A stretch of 64,000 nt of DNA from Ottowia sp. oral taxon 894 (GTDB lineage: Bacteria > Pseudomonadota > Gammaproteobacteria > Burkholderiales > Burkholderiaceae_C). The notes under the pieces are model-generated. The model was not told the DNA's origin. It did no database searches and worked only from the letters and a program-made list of their open reading frames with translations. This document shows, piece by piece, positions 56,101 to 64,000 of the stretch; within the stretch, counting starts at the first letter, position 1, and each line of letters opens with the position of its first letter. The stretch spans positions 992,001 through 1,056,000 of the forward strand of contig NZ_CP012073.1 in NCBI RefSeq assembly GCF_001262075.1, given 5' to 3'. The position numbers and the translations under genes were made by a program.

Positions 56101-59100
56101 GGCGGGCCACCTGGCCGAAGCTGCGCAAACAGCCAGCCGGTCGCGCCAGCCCGTGGCCACAAAAGGCACGCTGTTTCTGTTTGACGAGCCAACCAGCGGC
56201 CTGCACTTTGACGACATCGCCAAGCTCATGCGCGCGCTGCGCAAGCTGCTGCAAGCGGGGCACTCCATCATCGTCATCGAACACAACCTGGACATGATGC
56301 GCGCCAGCGACTGGCTGATTGACCTCGGCCCCGAAGGCGGCGAGGCGGGCGGGCGCATCGTGGCGCAAGGCGCGCCCGCCGAAGTGGCGGCCTGCCCGCA
56401 TTCGCACACCGGCGCGGCGCTGCGCGAATACGAGCGCGCGCTGGCGGCGGGCATGGCGCAAGCGGCTGAAGCCGCCGATCAAGCCGCCGCTGAAGTGACT
56501 GAAGTCGCTGAAGCGCGCGCCGCCTATGCCGCGCCCGCTGCGCCTGCCGCACCCGCCCCGGCCGAGATTGAAATCGTCCACGCCCGCGAGCACAACCTGA
56601 AGAACCTGAGCGTTTGCATTCCGCGCGGCAAATTCAGCGTCATCACCGGCGTGAGCGGCAGCGGCAAATCCACGCTGGCCTTCGACATCCTCTTTGGCGA
56701 AGGCCAGCGCCGCTATCTGGAAAGCCTGAACGCCTACGCCCGCAGCATCGTGCAGCCCGCCGGCCGCCCGGATGTGGACGCCGTGCACGGCATACCGCCC
56801 ACCGTCGCCATCGAGCAGCGCCTCTCGCGCGGCGGGCGCAAATCCACCGTGGGCACCATCACCGAGGTCTGGCACTTTCTGCGCCTGCTCTACGTGAAGC
56901 TGGGCGTGCAGCACTGCGTGCACGACGGCGCGCCCGTGCAGCCGCAAACGCCCGAACGCATCGCCGCGCAGCTGCTCACCCGCTACCGGGGCCAAACCAT
57001 CTGCCTGATGGCCCCGCTGGTGGTGGGCCGCAAAGGCGTTTACACCGAACTGGCCGAATGGGCGCGCCCGCGCGGCTACGCCCACTTGCGCGTGGATGGC
57101 GAATTTCTGCCCACCAGCGCCTTCCCGCGCATCGACCGCTTCAAGGAACACACCATCGAGCTGCCCGTGCTGACCTTGCCCGTGACGCCCGGCAACGAAG
57201 CCGCCTTGCGCAGCGGCCTGGTGCGCGCGCTGGAGCACGGCAAAGGCATCGTTCACGTGCTGCACGGCGCCAGCGGCCTGCCAGCCGCGCTGCAAGCGGG
57301 CCAGCCCACGGCTGGCATGGGGCAGGTGGCCGTCTTTTCCACCCGCCGCGCCTGCCCCGTGTGCGACACCAGCTACGCCGAGCCAGACCCGCGCCTGTTT
57401 TCCTACAACAGCAAACACGGCTGGTGCCCCGAATGCGTGGGCACCGGCTTGCTGCTCACACGCGAGCAGCGCCAGGCGCTGGATGACTCCGTGCTGGCGG
57501 GCGACCCAAAAGGCCGCGAGCAAAGCTTTGCTGAAGCCGATGTGGAGGGGCTGACGGGCCAACCCTGCCCCGCCTGCCACGGCACGCGCCTGAACCCCGT
57601 GGCGCGGCACGTGCTACTGCCAGCGGAATGGAGCGGCGCGCCTTCTGGCAAGCCCTCTGATTCAGAGCCAAATCGGCCTGAGGTCCTAGTGAAATCAGCG
57701 CGGGCAGCTACTAAAAAAGGAGCGGAAAAGAGCCTTGAAAGCCCCGGAAGCCACGACGGCATCGCCATCACCGAACTGGCCCGCATGAGCGTCAGCCAGC
57801 TGCGCCAGTGGTTTGCCGCGCTGCGCCTGCAAGGGCGCGAAGCGGAGATTGCGCGCGATTTGCTGCCCGAAATCAGCAGCCGCCTTGAATTTCTGGAGCA
57901 AGTGGGCCTGGGCTACCTCACGCTGGACCGGGGCGCGCCCACGCTCAGCGGCGGCGAAGCCCAGCGCATCCGCCTGGCCGCCCAGCTGGGCAGCAACCTG
58001 CAAGGCGTGTGCTACGTGCTCGACGAACCCACCATCGGCCTGCATGCGCGCGACAACCACATCCTGCTGGACGCGCTGCACCAGCTCTCGGCCAAAGGCA
58101 ACACGCTGGTCGTGGTGGAGCACGACGAAGACACCATCCGCCGCGCCGAGCACCTGATCGACATCGGCCCCGGCGCGGGCGTGCGCGGCGGCCGCCTCAT
58201 CGCCCAGGGCAGCGTGGCCGACCTGGCCGCCGCGCCCGAATCCGCCACGGGCCGCTACCTGCGCCAGGCCATGCGCCACCCCCTGCACCCGCGCCGCGAA
58301 GTGAACTGGCCCGCCAGCGTTCAAGAAGCCAGCCAGGCCATCCGCAGCGGCGCCGGCAAAGGCCAGCCGCCTGCCGCCGCCCGCATGGCCCAGGCCCTGC
58401 AAACGCTGGGCGACTTTCCCGTCAGCAGCGAACCCGGCTGGCTCTGGCTGCAAAACGCCAGCCTGCACAACCTGCGCCACATCAACGCGGCCCTGCCCCT
58501 CAAGCGCCTGGTCGCCGTCACCGGCGTGAGCGGCAGCGGCAAATCCACCTTCGCCCGCGACGTGCTCCTGAGCAGCGTGCAGCGCCTGCTTGCCAGCAAG
58601 GCAGCCGCCGGAACAACGGCCAAAACCCGCTCCAGCGCACGCCAATCAAGCGCGGGCAGCTATCAAAACAGTAGCGCAGGCAGCGCCACGGGCTGCGCCG
58701 ACCTCAAAGGCTTTGGCGGCATCGACCGCGTGCTCGAAGTCGATCAAACCCCCATCGGCAAAACCCCGCGCTCGTGCCCCGCCACCTACATTGGCTTTTG
58801 GGACAGCGTGCGCAAACTCTTTGCCGACACCCTGGAAGCGCGCGCGCGCGGCTGGGGCCCCGGGCGCTTTTCCTTCAACACCGGCGAAGGCCGCTGCCCC
58901 GCCTGCGAAGGCCAGGGCATGCGCACCATCGAAATGGCCTTCCTGCCCGACGTGAAAGTGCCCTGCGAAACCTGCCACGGCGCGCGCTTTTCGCCCGAAA
59001 CCCTGGCCGTCACCTGGCGCGGCAAAAACATCGGCGAAGTGCTGCAAATGGAAGTGGACGAAGCCGTCGAATTCTTCGCCAGCATGCCCGCCATCAGCCA

Positions 59101-59542
59101 CCCGCTGCACCTGCTGCGCGACGTGGGCCTGGGCTACCTCACCCTCGGCCAGCCCAGCCCCACCTTGAGCGGCGGCGAAGCCCAGCGCATCAAGCTCGTT
59201 GCCGAACTGAGCAAAGTGCGCGACGACCTCACCCGCCGGGGCCGCAAAGCCCCGCACACCCTCTACGTACTCGACGAACCCACCGTCGGCCTGCACATGC
59301 AAGACGTGGAAAAACTCATCCACGTCCTGCACCGCCTGGTCGACGCCGGCCACAGCGTCATCGTCATCGAACACGACCTGGACCTCATCGCCGAAGCCGA
59401 CTGGATCATCGACCTAGGCCCCGAAGGCGGCGACGCCGGCGGCCAGCTGGTCGCCGCCGGCACGCCGGAAGATGTGGTGAAGGCAGGCACGCACACGGGG
59501 CAGGCGGTGGAAAAGCTTTTGAAATCCCGAAAAGGAAATTGA
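53177..59542 (+). CDS. uvrA: Double-length UvrA (two fused UvrA halves)
   Basis: DNA-damage recognition ATPase of nucleotide-excision repair, 2121 residues, about twice the usual 940-1000. There are four P-loops: GPSGSGKSS (about residue 62), GVSGSGKST (about 741), GVSGSGKST (about 1157) and GVSGSGKST (about 1781). Four ABC signatures LSGGE(V/A)QR lie near 592, 965, 1592 and 1998; Walker B is D-E-P each time. Zinc-finger Cys pairs occur in both halves ([49 protein letters not shown]). A Glu/Ala-rich linker near 1090-1130 joins the halves. Low-complexity inserts at about residues 510-545, 1495-1520 and 1822-1838 contain repeat-derived DNA (separate entries). No ordinary uvrA is in the window, so whether this is the main or an extra copy is unknown. 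Confidence 0.92.
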   Translation: MPKKKTAACTPAPVSASVPDSAPDPAAARAAAPLIRLRGARQHNLKNLDVDIRTGEMTVVTGPSGSGKSSLVFDTLYAEGQRRYVETFSAYARQFLDRMDKPAVDRVEGVPPAIAIDQTNPVRSSRSTVGTMTELNDHIKLLFARAGQLFDAQTALPVRHDSAESIYAELLRRAQAAGDPRVALTFAVELPASASADEVQQWLSASGFTRVQAERQEGGRKVLDVVADRFRLGRAERARALEAIEVALRRGGGQMAAYVLADEGEKEGLSGQDSGENSGGPLLWRFSTGLHCPESGRRYHEPSPSMFSFNSPVGACEACRGFGRVIGVDWGLVVPDARLSLRAGAIKPIQTPAWKECQQDLMRHAAAAGIPRDTPWAQLTPQQRQWVIEGAPNFREGNWSRQWYGMRRFFQYLESKAYKMHIRVLLSKYRSYTPCEACGGARLKDESLLWRVGSKADADAVLAPAQRFMPHGVAWTREQLESLPGLSLHDVMQLPIERLRVFADRLAGPEITTKKIAASADSTRTNGRFDAETEAETGARADAADAAASSAASADAQARKLILDEIRARLQYLTDVGLDYLTLDRQSRTLSGGEVQRINLTTALGTSLVNTLFVLDEPSIGLHPRDMARINRAMQRLKRVGNTLVVVEHDPAVMLAADRVLDFGPGPGAAGGRIVFDGTPAQLRQADTLTGQYLGGRKRISAGQARPVQDSTPRLILEGAREHNLKGLDVAFPLQRLVTVTGVSGSGKSTLIQNVLAPALLRHFGQATEAPGAHERLLGAEQLAGVVFVDQSPIGKTARSNPASYVGAWDAIRKLFAAAPLARQRGYTAAKFSFNSGDGRCPTCGGSGFEHVEMQFLSDVYLRCPDCNGRRWRPEVLEVTIERPARSLATDADLDAAAERLAEVASGRPDPAPAARALNVADVLELTVAEAAQLFAQDRDVIRALQPLMDVGLDYVKLGQPVPTLSGGEAQRLKLAGHLAEAAQTASRSRQPVATKGTLFLFDEPTSGLHFDDIAKLMRALRKLLQAGHSIIVIEHNLDMMRASDWLIDLGPEGGEAGGRIVAQGAPAEVAACPHSHTGAALREYERALAAGMAQAAEAADQAAAEVTEVAEARAAYAAPAAPAAPAPAEIEIVHAREHNLKNLSVCIPRGKFSVITGVSGSGKSTLAFDILFGEGQRRYLESLNAYARSIVQPAGRPDVDAVHGIPPTVAIEQRLSRGGRKSTVGTITEVWHFLRLLYVKLGVQHCVHDGAPVQPQTPERIAAQLLTRYRGQTICLMAPLVVGRKGVYTELAEWARPRGYAHLRVDGEFLPTSAFPRIDRFKEHTIELPVLTLPVTPGNEAALRSGLVRALEHGKGIVHVLHGASGLPAALQAGQPTAGMGQVAVFSTRRACPVCDTSYAEPDPRLFSYNSKHGWCPECVGTGLLLTREQRQALDDSVLAGDPKGREQSFAEADVEGLTGQPCPACHGTRLNPVARHVLLPAEWSGAPSGKPSDSEPNRPEVLVKSARAATKKGAEKSLESPGSHDGIAITELARMSVSQLRQWFAALRLQGREAEIARDLLPEISSRLEFLEQVGLGYLTLDRGAPTLSGGEAQRIRLAAQLGSNLQGVCYVLDEPTIGLHARDNHILLDALHQLSAKGNTLVVVEHDEDTIRRAEHLIDIGPGAGVRGGRLIAQGSVADLAAAPESATGRYLRQAMRHPLHPRREVNWPASVQEASQAIRSGAGKGQPPAAARMAQALQTLGDFPVSSEPGWLWLQNASLHNLRHINAALPLKRLVAVTGVSGSGKSTFARDVLLSSVQRLLASKAAAGTTAKTRSSARQSSAGSYQNSSAGSATGCADLKGFGGIDRVLEVDQTPIGKTPRSCPATYIGFWDSVRKLFADTLEARARGWGPGRFSFNTGEGRCPACEGQGMRTIEMAFLPDVKVPCETCHGARFSPETLAVTWRGKNIGEVLQMEVDEAVEFFASMPAISHPLHLLRDVGLGYLTLGQPSPTLSGGEAQRIKLVAELSKVRDDLTRRGRKAPHTLYVLDEPTVGLHMQDVEKLIHVLHRLVDAGHSVIVIEHDLDLIAEADWIIDLGPEGGDAGGQLVAAGTPEDVVKAGTHTGQAVEKLLKSRKGN
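54706..54757 (+). repeat. Repeat core embedded in frame in uvrA, site 1
   Basis: The sequence around ATAGCTGCCAGCGCAGATTC and CACTAGGACAAACGG shares the TTCCACTAGGAC core with repeat A but not its outer ends; the left part TAGCTGCC is instead shared with sites 2 and 3. It is in frame, encoding a stretch [13 protein letters not shown], followed by a low-complexity Ala/Asp/Glu run. Confidence 0.85.
57660..57730 (-). repeat. Repeat core embedded in frame in uvrA, site 2
   Basis: On the minus strand: TTTTTTAGTAGCTGCCCGCGC then TGATTTCACTAGGACCTCAG, and GGCCGATTTGGC. It is antisense to uvrA and in frame, giving the segment [20 protein letters not shown], foreign to the usual UvrA fold. Confidence 0.85.
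58640..58680 (-). repeat. Partial repeat core embedded in uvrA, site 3
   Basis: On the minus strand: CTGTTTTGATAGCTGCCCGC then GCTTGATTGGCG. It has the TAGCTGCCCGCGC part of sites 1 and 2 but lacks CACTAGGAC. It lies in a Ser/Ala/Gly-rich insert just after the fourth P-loop. Confidence 0.7.
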
Positions 59543-59725
59543 TATGAAAAAATCATTTCTCCGTAAATTCCGTATATGGAAATGAATAACGAAAATCAAT
59601 TTTCATGAATCGTCTTGGACGATTTGAATTTGGTATTTATAAAAACCGATTTGTACTTTCACACCCCCGGGCGGACTCTGAACAGGCCCTACCATCGCCC
59701 CCTTTCACCAACAAAAGGAAGCAAT
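59543..59725. promoter_or_regulatory. AT-rich promoter region of alsT with a dyad
   Basis: From about 59,540 to 59,655 the sequence is very AT-rich compared with everything around it. It contains AATCGTC-TTG-GACGATT (59,608-59,624), a 7-bp perfect dyad, and -10-like TATTTAT/TATAAA strings around 59,633-59,643. A short ORF at 59,544 (MKKSFLRKFRIWK) is too small to support. This is a plausible control region for alsT. Confidence 0.5.
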
Positions 59726-61255
59726 ATGGCTGACGTGACCGGGGCCTTTGAGCAGTGCATGGCGTCCAGTCCGCATGGGGGCGGCGCGCTGGATGCGCTG
59801 CAATGCGGCATCAATCTGGGCAATGATTTTTTGTGGACCTGGCTGGTTTACATGCTGCTGGGCGTGGGGGTGCTGTTCACGCTGGGCACGGGGTTTGTGC
59901 AGTTGCGGCTGCTGGGGCGCAGCGTGCGCGAGATGCTGGGCAGCCGCAGCGATGGCGATGATGCGCACGGGCACGGCATCACGCCCTTTCAGGCGTTCGT
60001 GACGGGGCTGGCCAGCCGCGTGGGCACGGGCAACATCGCCGGGGTGGCCATTGCCATTTCCACGGGCGGGCCGGGCGCGGTGTTCTGGATGTGGATGACG
60101 GCGCTGCTGGGCATGAGTTCGGCGTTTGCCGAGTCGTCGCTGGCGCAGCTTTTCAAGGTGCGCGACCACGGCAACCGCCAGTTTCGCGGCGGGCCGGCGT
60201 ACTACATCACGCATGGCCTGCGCCAGCGCTGGCTGGGCACGGTGTTTGCGCTCAGCATGATTTTGTGTTTTGGCTTTGTGTTCAACGCCATTCAGTCCAA
60301 CACGATCATCGAGGCGGTGAAATCGGCGGCGGGCTGCGCCAGCGGCAGCGGCGCTTGTGAGCAAGACTGGCAGGTGTACCGCCACGCGCTGGGCGCGGTG
60401 CTCATCATCATCACCGCGCCCATCATTTTTGGCGGCATTCGCCGCGTGTCGCGCATTTCAGAGGCGCTGGTGCCCATCATGGCGACGGCCTATTTGCTGA
60501 TGGCGCTGTATGTGATTGCCATGAATCTGGACAGGGTGCCGCAGATGTTCGCCCTGATTTTTGACAACGCGTTCGACTTCCGCTCCGCCGCAGGCGGGCT
60601 GGCAGGCAGCGCAGCGGCCAAGGCCATGCAGCTGGGCATCAAGCGCGGGCTGTTTTCCAACGAGGCGGGCATGGGTTCGGCGCCCAATGCGGCAGCGGCA
60701 GCGGATGTCAAGCACCCGGTCTCGCAAGGAATGATTCAGATGCTGGGCGTGTTCGTGGACACCATCGTGGTGTGCTCATGCACGGCCTTCATCGTGCTGC
60801 TGTCTGACATGCCTGCCGGTGGCGCGCTCACGGGCATTCAGCTCACGCAATCGGCGCTGGAAAGCCAGGTGGGGGGCTTCGGGCAGTATTTCCTGGCGGT
60901 GGTGCTGTTCATGTTTGCGTTTTCTTCGGTGATTGGCAACTACGCCTACGCCGAGTCCAACGTGCAGTACCTGCACAGCCATCGCCTGACGCTGGCCATC
61001 TTCCGCATGGCGGTGCTGGCCTTCGTGTACTTCGGCGCGGTGGCCAAAGTGGGGCTGGTGTGGGACATGGGCGATTTGTCGATGGGCATCATGTCCTTCA
61101 TCAACCTGGTGGCCATCGTGCTGCTGTGCCCGCTGGTGTTCATGCTGCTCAAAGACTATTCGGCGCAGTTGCGCGCCGGCTCGAAAGAGCCGGTTTTCCG
61201 GCTGGCGGCCCACCCGCAGCTCAAAGGCCGCGTGCCGCAGGCCGATATCTGGTAA
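59726..61255 (+). CDS. alsT: Sodium:alanine symporter (AGCS family)
   Basis: Na+-coupled uptake of alanine or glycine. The 509-residue inner-membrane protein has about 11 helices. Family motifs are LASRVGTGNIAGVAIAISTGGPGAVFWMW, FAESSLAQLFKVRDHGNRQFRGGPAYYI and IKRGLFSNEAGMGSAPNAAAAAD. The ATG at 59,726 is preceded by AAAAGGAAGC, a good ribosome-binding site; the frame opens at 59,615. The upstream AT-rich control region is unusual for this chromosome. Confidence 0.95.
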   Translation: MADVTGAFEQCMASSPHGGGALDALQCGINLGNDFLWTWLVYMLLGVGVLFTLGTGFVQLRLLGRSVREMLGSRSDGDDAHGHGITPFQAFVTGLASRVGTGNIAGVAIAISTGGPGAVFWMWMTALLGMSSAFAESSLAQLFKVRDHGNRQFRGGPAYYITHGLRQRWLGTVFALSMILCFGFVFNAIQSNTIIEAVKSAAGCASGSGACEQDWQVYRHALGAVLIIITAPIIFGGIRRVSRISEALVPIMATAYLLMALYVIAMNLDRVPQMFALIFDNAFDFRSAAGGLAGSAAAKAMQLGIKRGLFSNEAGMGSAPNAAAAADVKHPVSQGMIQMLGVFVDTIVVCSCTAFIVLLSDMPAGGALTGIQLTQSALESQVGGFGQYFLAVVLFMFAFSSVIGNYAYAESNVQYLHSHRLTLAIFRMAVLAFVYFGAVAKVGLVWDMGDLSMGIMSFINLVAIVLLCPLVFMLLKDYSAQLRAGSKEPVFRLAAHPQLKGRVPQADIW

Positions 61256-61267
61256 TGGCAGCCTGAG

Positions 61268-61317
61268 AGCCTGTGCCAAGCCACGCCCGTGGGCGCGAAA
61301 AGCGCGGCCTCGGGCGA
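61268..61317 (+). repeat. Interspersed repeat C, copy 5
   Basis: Core CCGTGGGCGCGAAAAGCGC then GGCCTCGGGCGA at 61,287-61,317. It lies between alsT and the broken membrane-protein gene, with repeat A copy 17 on the other side of that gene. Confidence 0.75.
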
Positions 61318-61409
61318 TCTTGGGCGTTGCAAACGTTTTGTCGGGCGCAAGCGGGCAGCAAGGCCCATCTGCGGATTGAAAAGTTTCCAAAAATAAAAGC
61401 AGGGGTTTG

Positions 61410-61850
61410 ATGAAAAAACACCTGCATCTTGTTTGGCTTTGGCTGGGAGTTACCAACGCCGTTTATTTGTTGTTGCTGTTTTATAAACAGTCCGGACTGA
61501 GCCGTTTTTCAAACGGCCTGACTTTGCCCGATATGCTGCCGTGCAATTAAGGCAGCGTTTATCTGCAAACCTATTTGGGTAACTTGGGGGCAGAGGGCAG
61601 GCGGTTTTATCTGTACCGCCAGATGGCCGCCGACATGGTTTATCCCGCGCTGTTCGGCTATACCTATCTTCGTCTGACCGGCCTGCTGTTGGCGGGAACG
61701 CCTTCAGGCCATATTGAAAAAACGGCTGCTGCCGCTGCCCGTTGTTTCGGCGGTATTGGATTATCTGGAAGAGTTTTGCCTGATTGCCGTGGTTTCTGCC
61801 TGCCCCGAAGCACTGCAAATTGACGCCGCCGCTCCATTTTTTTACCGTTG
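61410..61850 (+). pseudogene. Broken small membrane-protein gene
   Basis: The frame starts MKKHLHLVWLWLGVTNAVYLLLLFYKQ, stops at an in-frame TAA (61,548-61,550) after 46 codons, and goes on in the same frame with GSVYLQTYLGNLGAEGRRF and DMVYPALFGYTYLRLTGLLLAG. Near an A6 run at about 61,717 the coding potential shifts to the next frame, continuing LPLPVVSAVLDYLEEFCLIAVVSA. So there is at least one stop and one frameshift. Composition is less GC-rich than in its neighbours. It resembles a multi-helix membrane protein of unknown family; both lesions make function unlikely. Confidence 0.75.
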
Positions 61851-61922
61851 TCAAATCTGCGGCGGCCTGGGCGCGAGCGGCGGCTTCAGGTGCACCTGCG
61901 TTTTGCGCCGCACCTGCATCTC

Positions 61923-62014
61923 TTGTCAAAAACAAGAGCAAATTTCAGGGGTAAAAAATACCGCTCTGCGCGCTTTCCACTAGGACGTCACGCTATTGAT
62001 AAAGGAGCAAAATA
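61923..62014 (+). repeat. Interspersed repeat A, copy 17
   Basis: AAAACAAGAGCAAATTTCAGG, then CTCTGCGCGCTTTCCACTAGG, ACGTCACGCTATTGATAAA and GGAGCAAAATAAC. It ends 12 bp from the ispG stop codon. Confidence 0.9.
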
Positions 62015-62026
62015 ACGCCCTTCGCT

Positions 62027-63316
62027 TCAGGCAGCTTTTGCCGCAGCGGGGTTGCCATTGCCGAAGCGGGCGGCGATGTAGTCTTCCACGATGCGCTGGA
62101 AGTCTTGCGCGATGTGATCGCCGCGCAGGGTCATGGCTTTTTCGCCGTCAATGAAGACGGGGGCGGCGGGCGATTCGCCGTTGCCGGGCAGGCTGATGCC
62201 GATGTCGGCGTGTTTGCTTTCGCCGGGGCCATTGACGATGCAGCCCATGACGGCGACTTTCAGGCGCTCGACGCCCGGGTACAGGTCGCGCCAGACGGGC
62301 ATTTGGGCGCGCAGGTAGTCGTCAATGTCTTTGGCCAGCTCCTGGAAGGTGGTGCTGGTGGTGCGGCCGCAGCCGGGGCAGGCGCTGACGCTGGGCACGA
62401 AGGCGCGCAGGCCCATGGCTTGCAGGATTTCGCTGGCGACCAGCACTTCTTGCGTGCGCGCTTCGCCGGGCTGGGGGGTGAGGCTGACGCGGATGGTGTC
62501 GCCGATGCCTTCTTGCAGCAGGATGGACAGGGCGGCCGCCGAGGCGACGGTGCCTTTGGCGCCCATGCCCGCTTCGGTCAGGCCCAGGTGCAGGGGGTAG
62601 CGGCAGCGGCGGGCCAGTTCGCGATAGACGGCGATGAGGTCTTGCACGCCGCTGACTTTGCAGCTGAGGATGACTTGCCCGGGCGCCATGCCCAGGCGCA
62701 CGGCCAGATCGGCCGATTCGATGGCGGAGGTGACGAGCGCCTCGTACATGACCTGGCGCGCTTCCCACGGCTGGGCGCGGCGGTTGTTGGCGTCCATCAG
62801 GCCGGCCAGCAGGTCTTGATCGAGGCTGCCCCAGTTCACGCCAATGCGCACGGGCTTGTCCCACTTGAGGGCGGCTTCGATCATCTGGCCGAATTGCTTG
62901 TCTTTTTTGTCGCCTTTGCCGACGTTGCCGGGGTTGATGCGGTATTTGGACAGGGCCTGGGCGCAGCCCGGAAATTCGGTGAGCAGGCGGTGGCCGTTGT
63001 AGTGGAAGTCGCCAATGAGCGGCACGTCGATGCCCATGCGGTCGAGCTGTTCGCGGATGTGGGGCACTTCGGCGGCGGCCTCGGGGGTATTGACCGTCAG
63101 GCGCACCATTTCGCTGCCGGCTTGCGCGAGTTCCTTGACCTGGATGGCGGTGCCAATGGCATCCACGGTGTCGGTGTTGGTCATGGATTGCACGCGCACG
63201 GGCGCATCGCCGCCGACAGTGACGACGCGCGCGCCCCAGCAAACGCGCGCCTGGCGCGAGCGGCGCGCGGCGGGCTGGACGATGGCAATGGGTTGGGCGA
63301 AGGCGGTTTCAGGCAT
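62027..63316 (-). CDS. ispG: 4-hydroxy-3-methylbut-2-enyl-diphosphate synthase (GcpE)
   Basis: Fe-S enzyme of the MEP isoprenoid pathway. The 429-residue product has [30 protein letters not shown] and RINPGNVG in the barrel, and the Fe-S cysteines in [10 protein letters not shown] and in [18 protein letters not shown]. The ATG complementary to 63,314-63,316 is used; the frame opens at 63,367. It is 58 bp downstream of rodZ, the common arrangement in betaproteobacteria (rodZ-ispG-hisS). Confidence 0.96.
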   Translation of the reverse strand: MPETAFAQPIAIVQPAARRSRQARVCWGARVVTVGGDAPVRVQSMTNTDTVDAIGTAIQVKELAQAGSEMVRLTVNTPEAAAEVPHIREQLDRMGIDVPLIGDFHYNGHRLLTEFPGCAQALSKYRINPGNVGKGDKKDKQFGQMIEAALKWDKPVRIGVNWGSLDQDLLAGLMDANNRRAQPWEARQVMYEALVTSAIESADLAVRLGMAPGQVILSCKVSGVQDLIAVYRELARRCRYPLHLGLTEAGMGAKGTVASAAALSILLQEGIGDTIRVSLTPQPGEARTQEVLVASEILQAMGLRAFVPSVSACPGCGRTTSTTFQELAKDIDDYLRAQMPVWRDLYPGVERLKVAVMGCIVNGPGESKHADIGISLPGNGESPAAPVFIDGEKAMTLRGDHIAQDFQRIVEDYIAARFGNGNPAAAKAA

Positions 63317-63374
63317 CGTGGAAATCCGGCCTGGCGGCAGTGCGCTTCTGGCCGGTGAAAGCGGCAAAAGGGCC

Positions 63375-64000
63375 TTATTTCACTTCAAAGCGGGCCACAC
63401 TGCCGCGAGCCAGGGCTTTGGCGTCAAACGGCTCGCCGCGCACGGTGACGCTGACGCCATCAACCTTGCCGATCTTCACGGCCAGCGGCAGCTCGCCTTC
63501 GGTCACGCTGGCCTGCTCGCCCGCCTTGAGGGTGCGGTCCAGCAGGTTTTTGCCTTTGGCGTCGCGCACGCTCACCCAGGTGGACTGCGTGGCGGCGAAG
63601 GCGATGAATGGGGCGGCGGGCTGGGGCGCAACCGGCGCGGCTTCTGCGGCGGCGGGCGTGGCTTCTGGCGCTGCGGCAGGCGCGAGAAGAGCGGGCGTTG
63701 AAGAAGCCGGCGGCTCCGGCTGGAGAGGCGGCTGGGCCGCCAGCGGCGAGGCAGAGTGTTCGCTGACGGCTTCCACCACCATGCCGGGCGCGGGGGCGTG
63801 AGCGCCGTCTTCGCGCGCGCCGTCCTGCGTGGTTTCCGCCGGGGCGTTGAGCCGGATGGGCAGCGTGGGCAGCAAAGACAGCGCCGCCGCGCCCAGCGCC
63901 AGCAGCGCCAGGATGATCAGCACCGGGCGGCTGAACAAGTGCGACAGCAGCGATGCGGGCCGGTCGCTGGCGCGGTGAAACGGCGCATAGCCCGCGTTGC
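63375..64000 (-). CDS. rodZ: Cytoskeletal protein RodZ (5' part outside window)
   Basis: Inner-membrane partner of MreB in cell-shape control. The visible 208 residues are the C-terminal part: [20 protein letters not shown] before the membrane helix [20 protein letters not shown], a Pro/Ala-rich periplasmic linker, and the C-terminal DUF4115 domain with [27 protein letters not shown] and [21 protein letters not shown]. The N-terminal helix-turn-helix domain lies beyond the window. The position immediately upstream of ispG supports the assignment. Confidence 0.9.
   Translation of the reverse strand, partial: NAGYAPFHRASDRPASLLSHLFSRPVLIILALLALGAAALSLLPTLPIRLNAPAETTQDGAREDGAHAPAPGMVVEAVSEHSASPLAAQPPLQPEPPASSTPALLAPAAAPEATPAAAEAAPVAPQPAAPFIAFAATQSTWVSVRDAKGKNLLDRTLKAGEQASVTEGELPLAVKIGKVDGVSVTVRGEPFDAKALARGSVARFEVK

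Noticed and set aside
54821-57610. A 929-codon open frame antisense to uvrA, and other long antisense frames.
   Set aside because: Long antisense frames are expected in very GC-rich genes. The translations are Gly/Ala/His/Arg-rich with no family resemblance and no ribosome-binding sites.

Overview
The window is high-GC DNA from a bacterium that looks like a betaproteobacterium of the order Burkholderiales, probably Comamonadaceae-like. The reasons are the gene content (divided trp genes, PF10136 'site-specific recombinase' protein, DUF4124 protein, mla operon with mlaA inside it, cysteine-poor DksA, ispG beside rodZ), the codon bias, and interspersed repeats with a TTCCACTAGGAC core. I cannot name the species. 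No rRNA, tRNA, CRISPR array, prophage, transposase or integrase was seen. Most of the window is ordinary chromosome.

Layout. 0-2.8 kb: ruvB (cut by the window edge), then apt-aroQ-cobalamin adenosyltransferase and a truncated NYN gene. 2.9-5.5 kb: an MBOAT/SGNH pair like the PatA-PatB O-acetylation modules. 5.6-10 kb: the Mla phospholipid transport operon mlaFED-A-C-B on the minus strand. 10-18 kb: purB, a flavoprotein, aroG with an apparent Phe/Trp attenuator, an NYN protein and guaB. 18-24.4 kb: DUF4124 protein, trhP/yegQ, and a cobW-dksA-STAS/TPR operon. 24.6-32.1 kb: a periplasmic cupin, two TonB-dependent receptors (copper type; haem type with an FNR-like promoter), a lipoprotein and prmC; part of this stretch is visibly less GC-rich. 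32-36 kb: HAD phosphatase, M23 peptidase with bactofilin, rpe. 36-46 kb: Gcr-like membrane protein, NhaC-type antiporter, SGNH-like lipoprotein, trpD-small membrane protein-trpC, then SnoaL-like protein-tsaB-rimI-udg. 46-53 kb: TSUP permease, argG, modA-like lipoprotein, metK, and two LpxL-type acyltransferases. 53-59.5 kb: a double-length UvrA of 2121 residues. 59.7-64 kb: alsT, a broken membrane-protein gene, ispG and the 3' part of rodZ.

Two features stand out. First, about 16 copies of an 85-90 bp repeat (called repeat A here) sit in the intergenic gaps. Related core sequences are embedded in frame in uvrA, and a second, shorter repeat (repeat C) often lies beside repeat A. One pair of C copies makes a 48-bp inverted repeat around an A copy. 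Second, aroG is preceded by a 25-codon ORF containing seven consecutive Phe/Trp codons (FWFWFWF). A terminator hairpin follows it, and the leader carries a segment able to pair with the hairpin: the layout of a classical ribosome-mediated attenuator.
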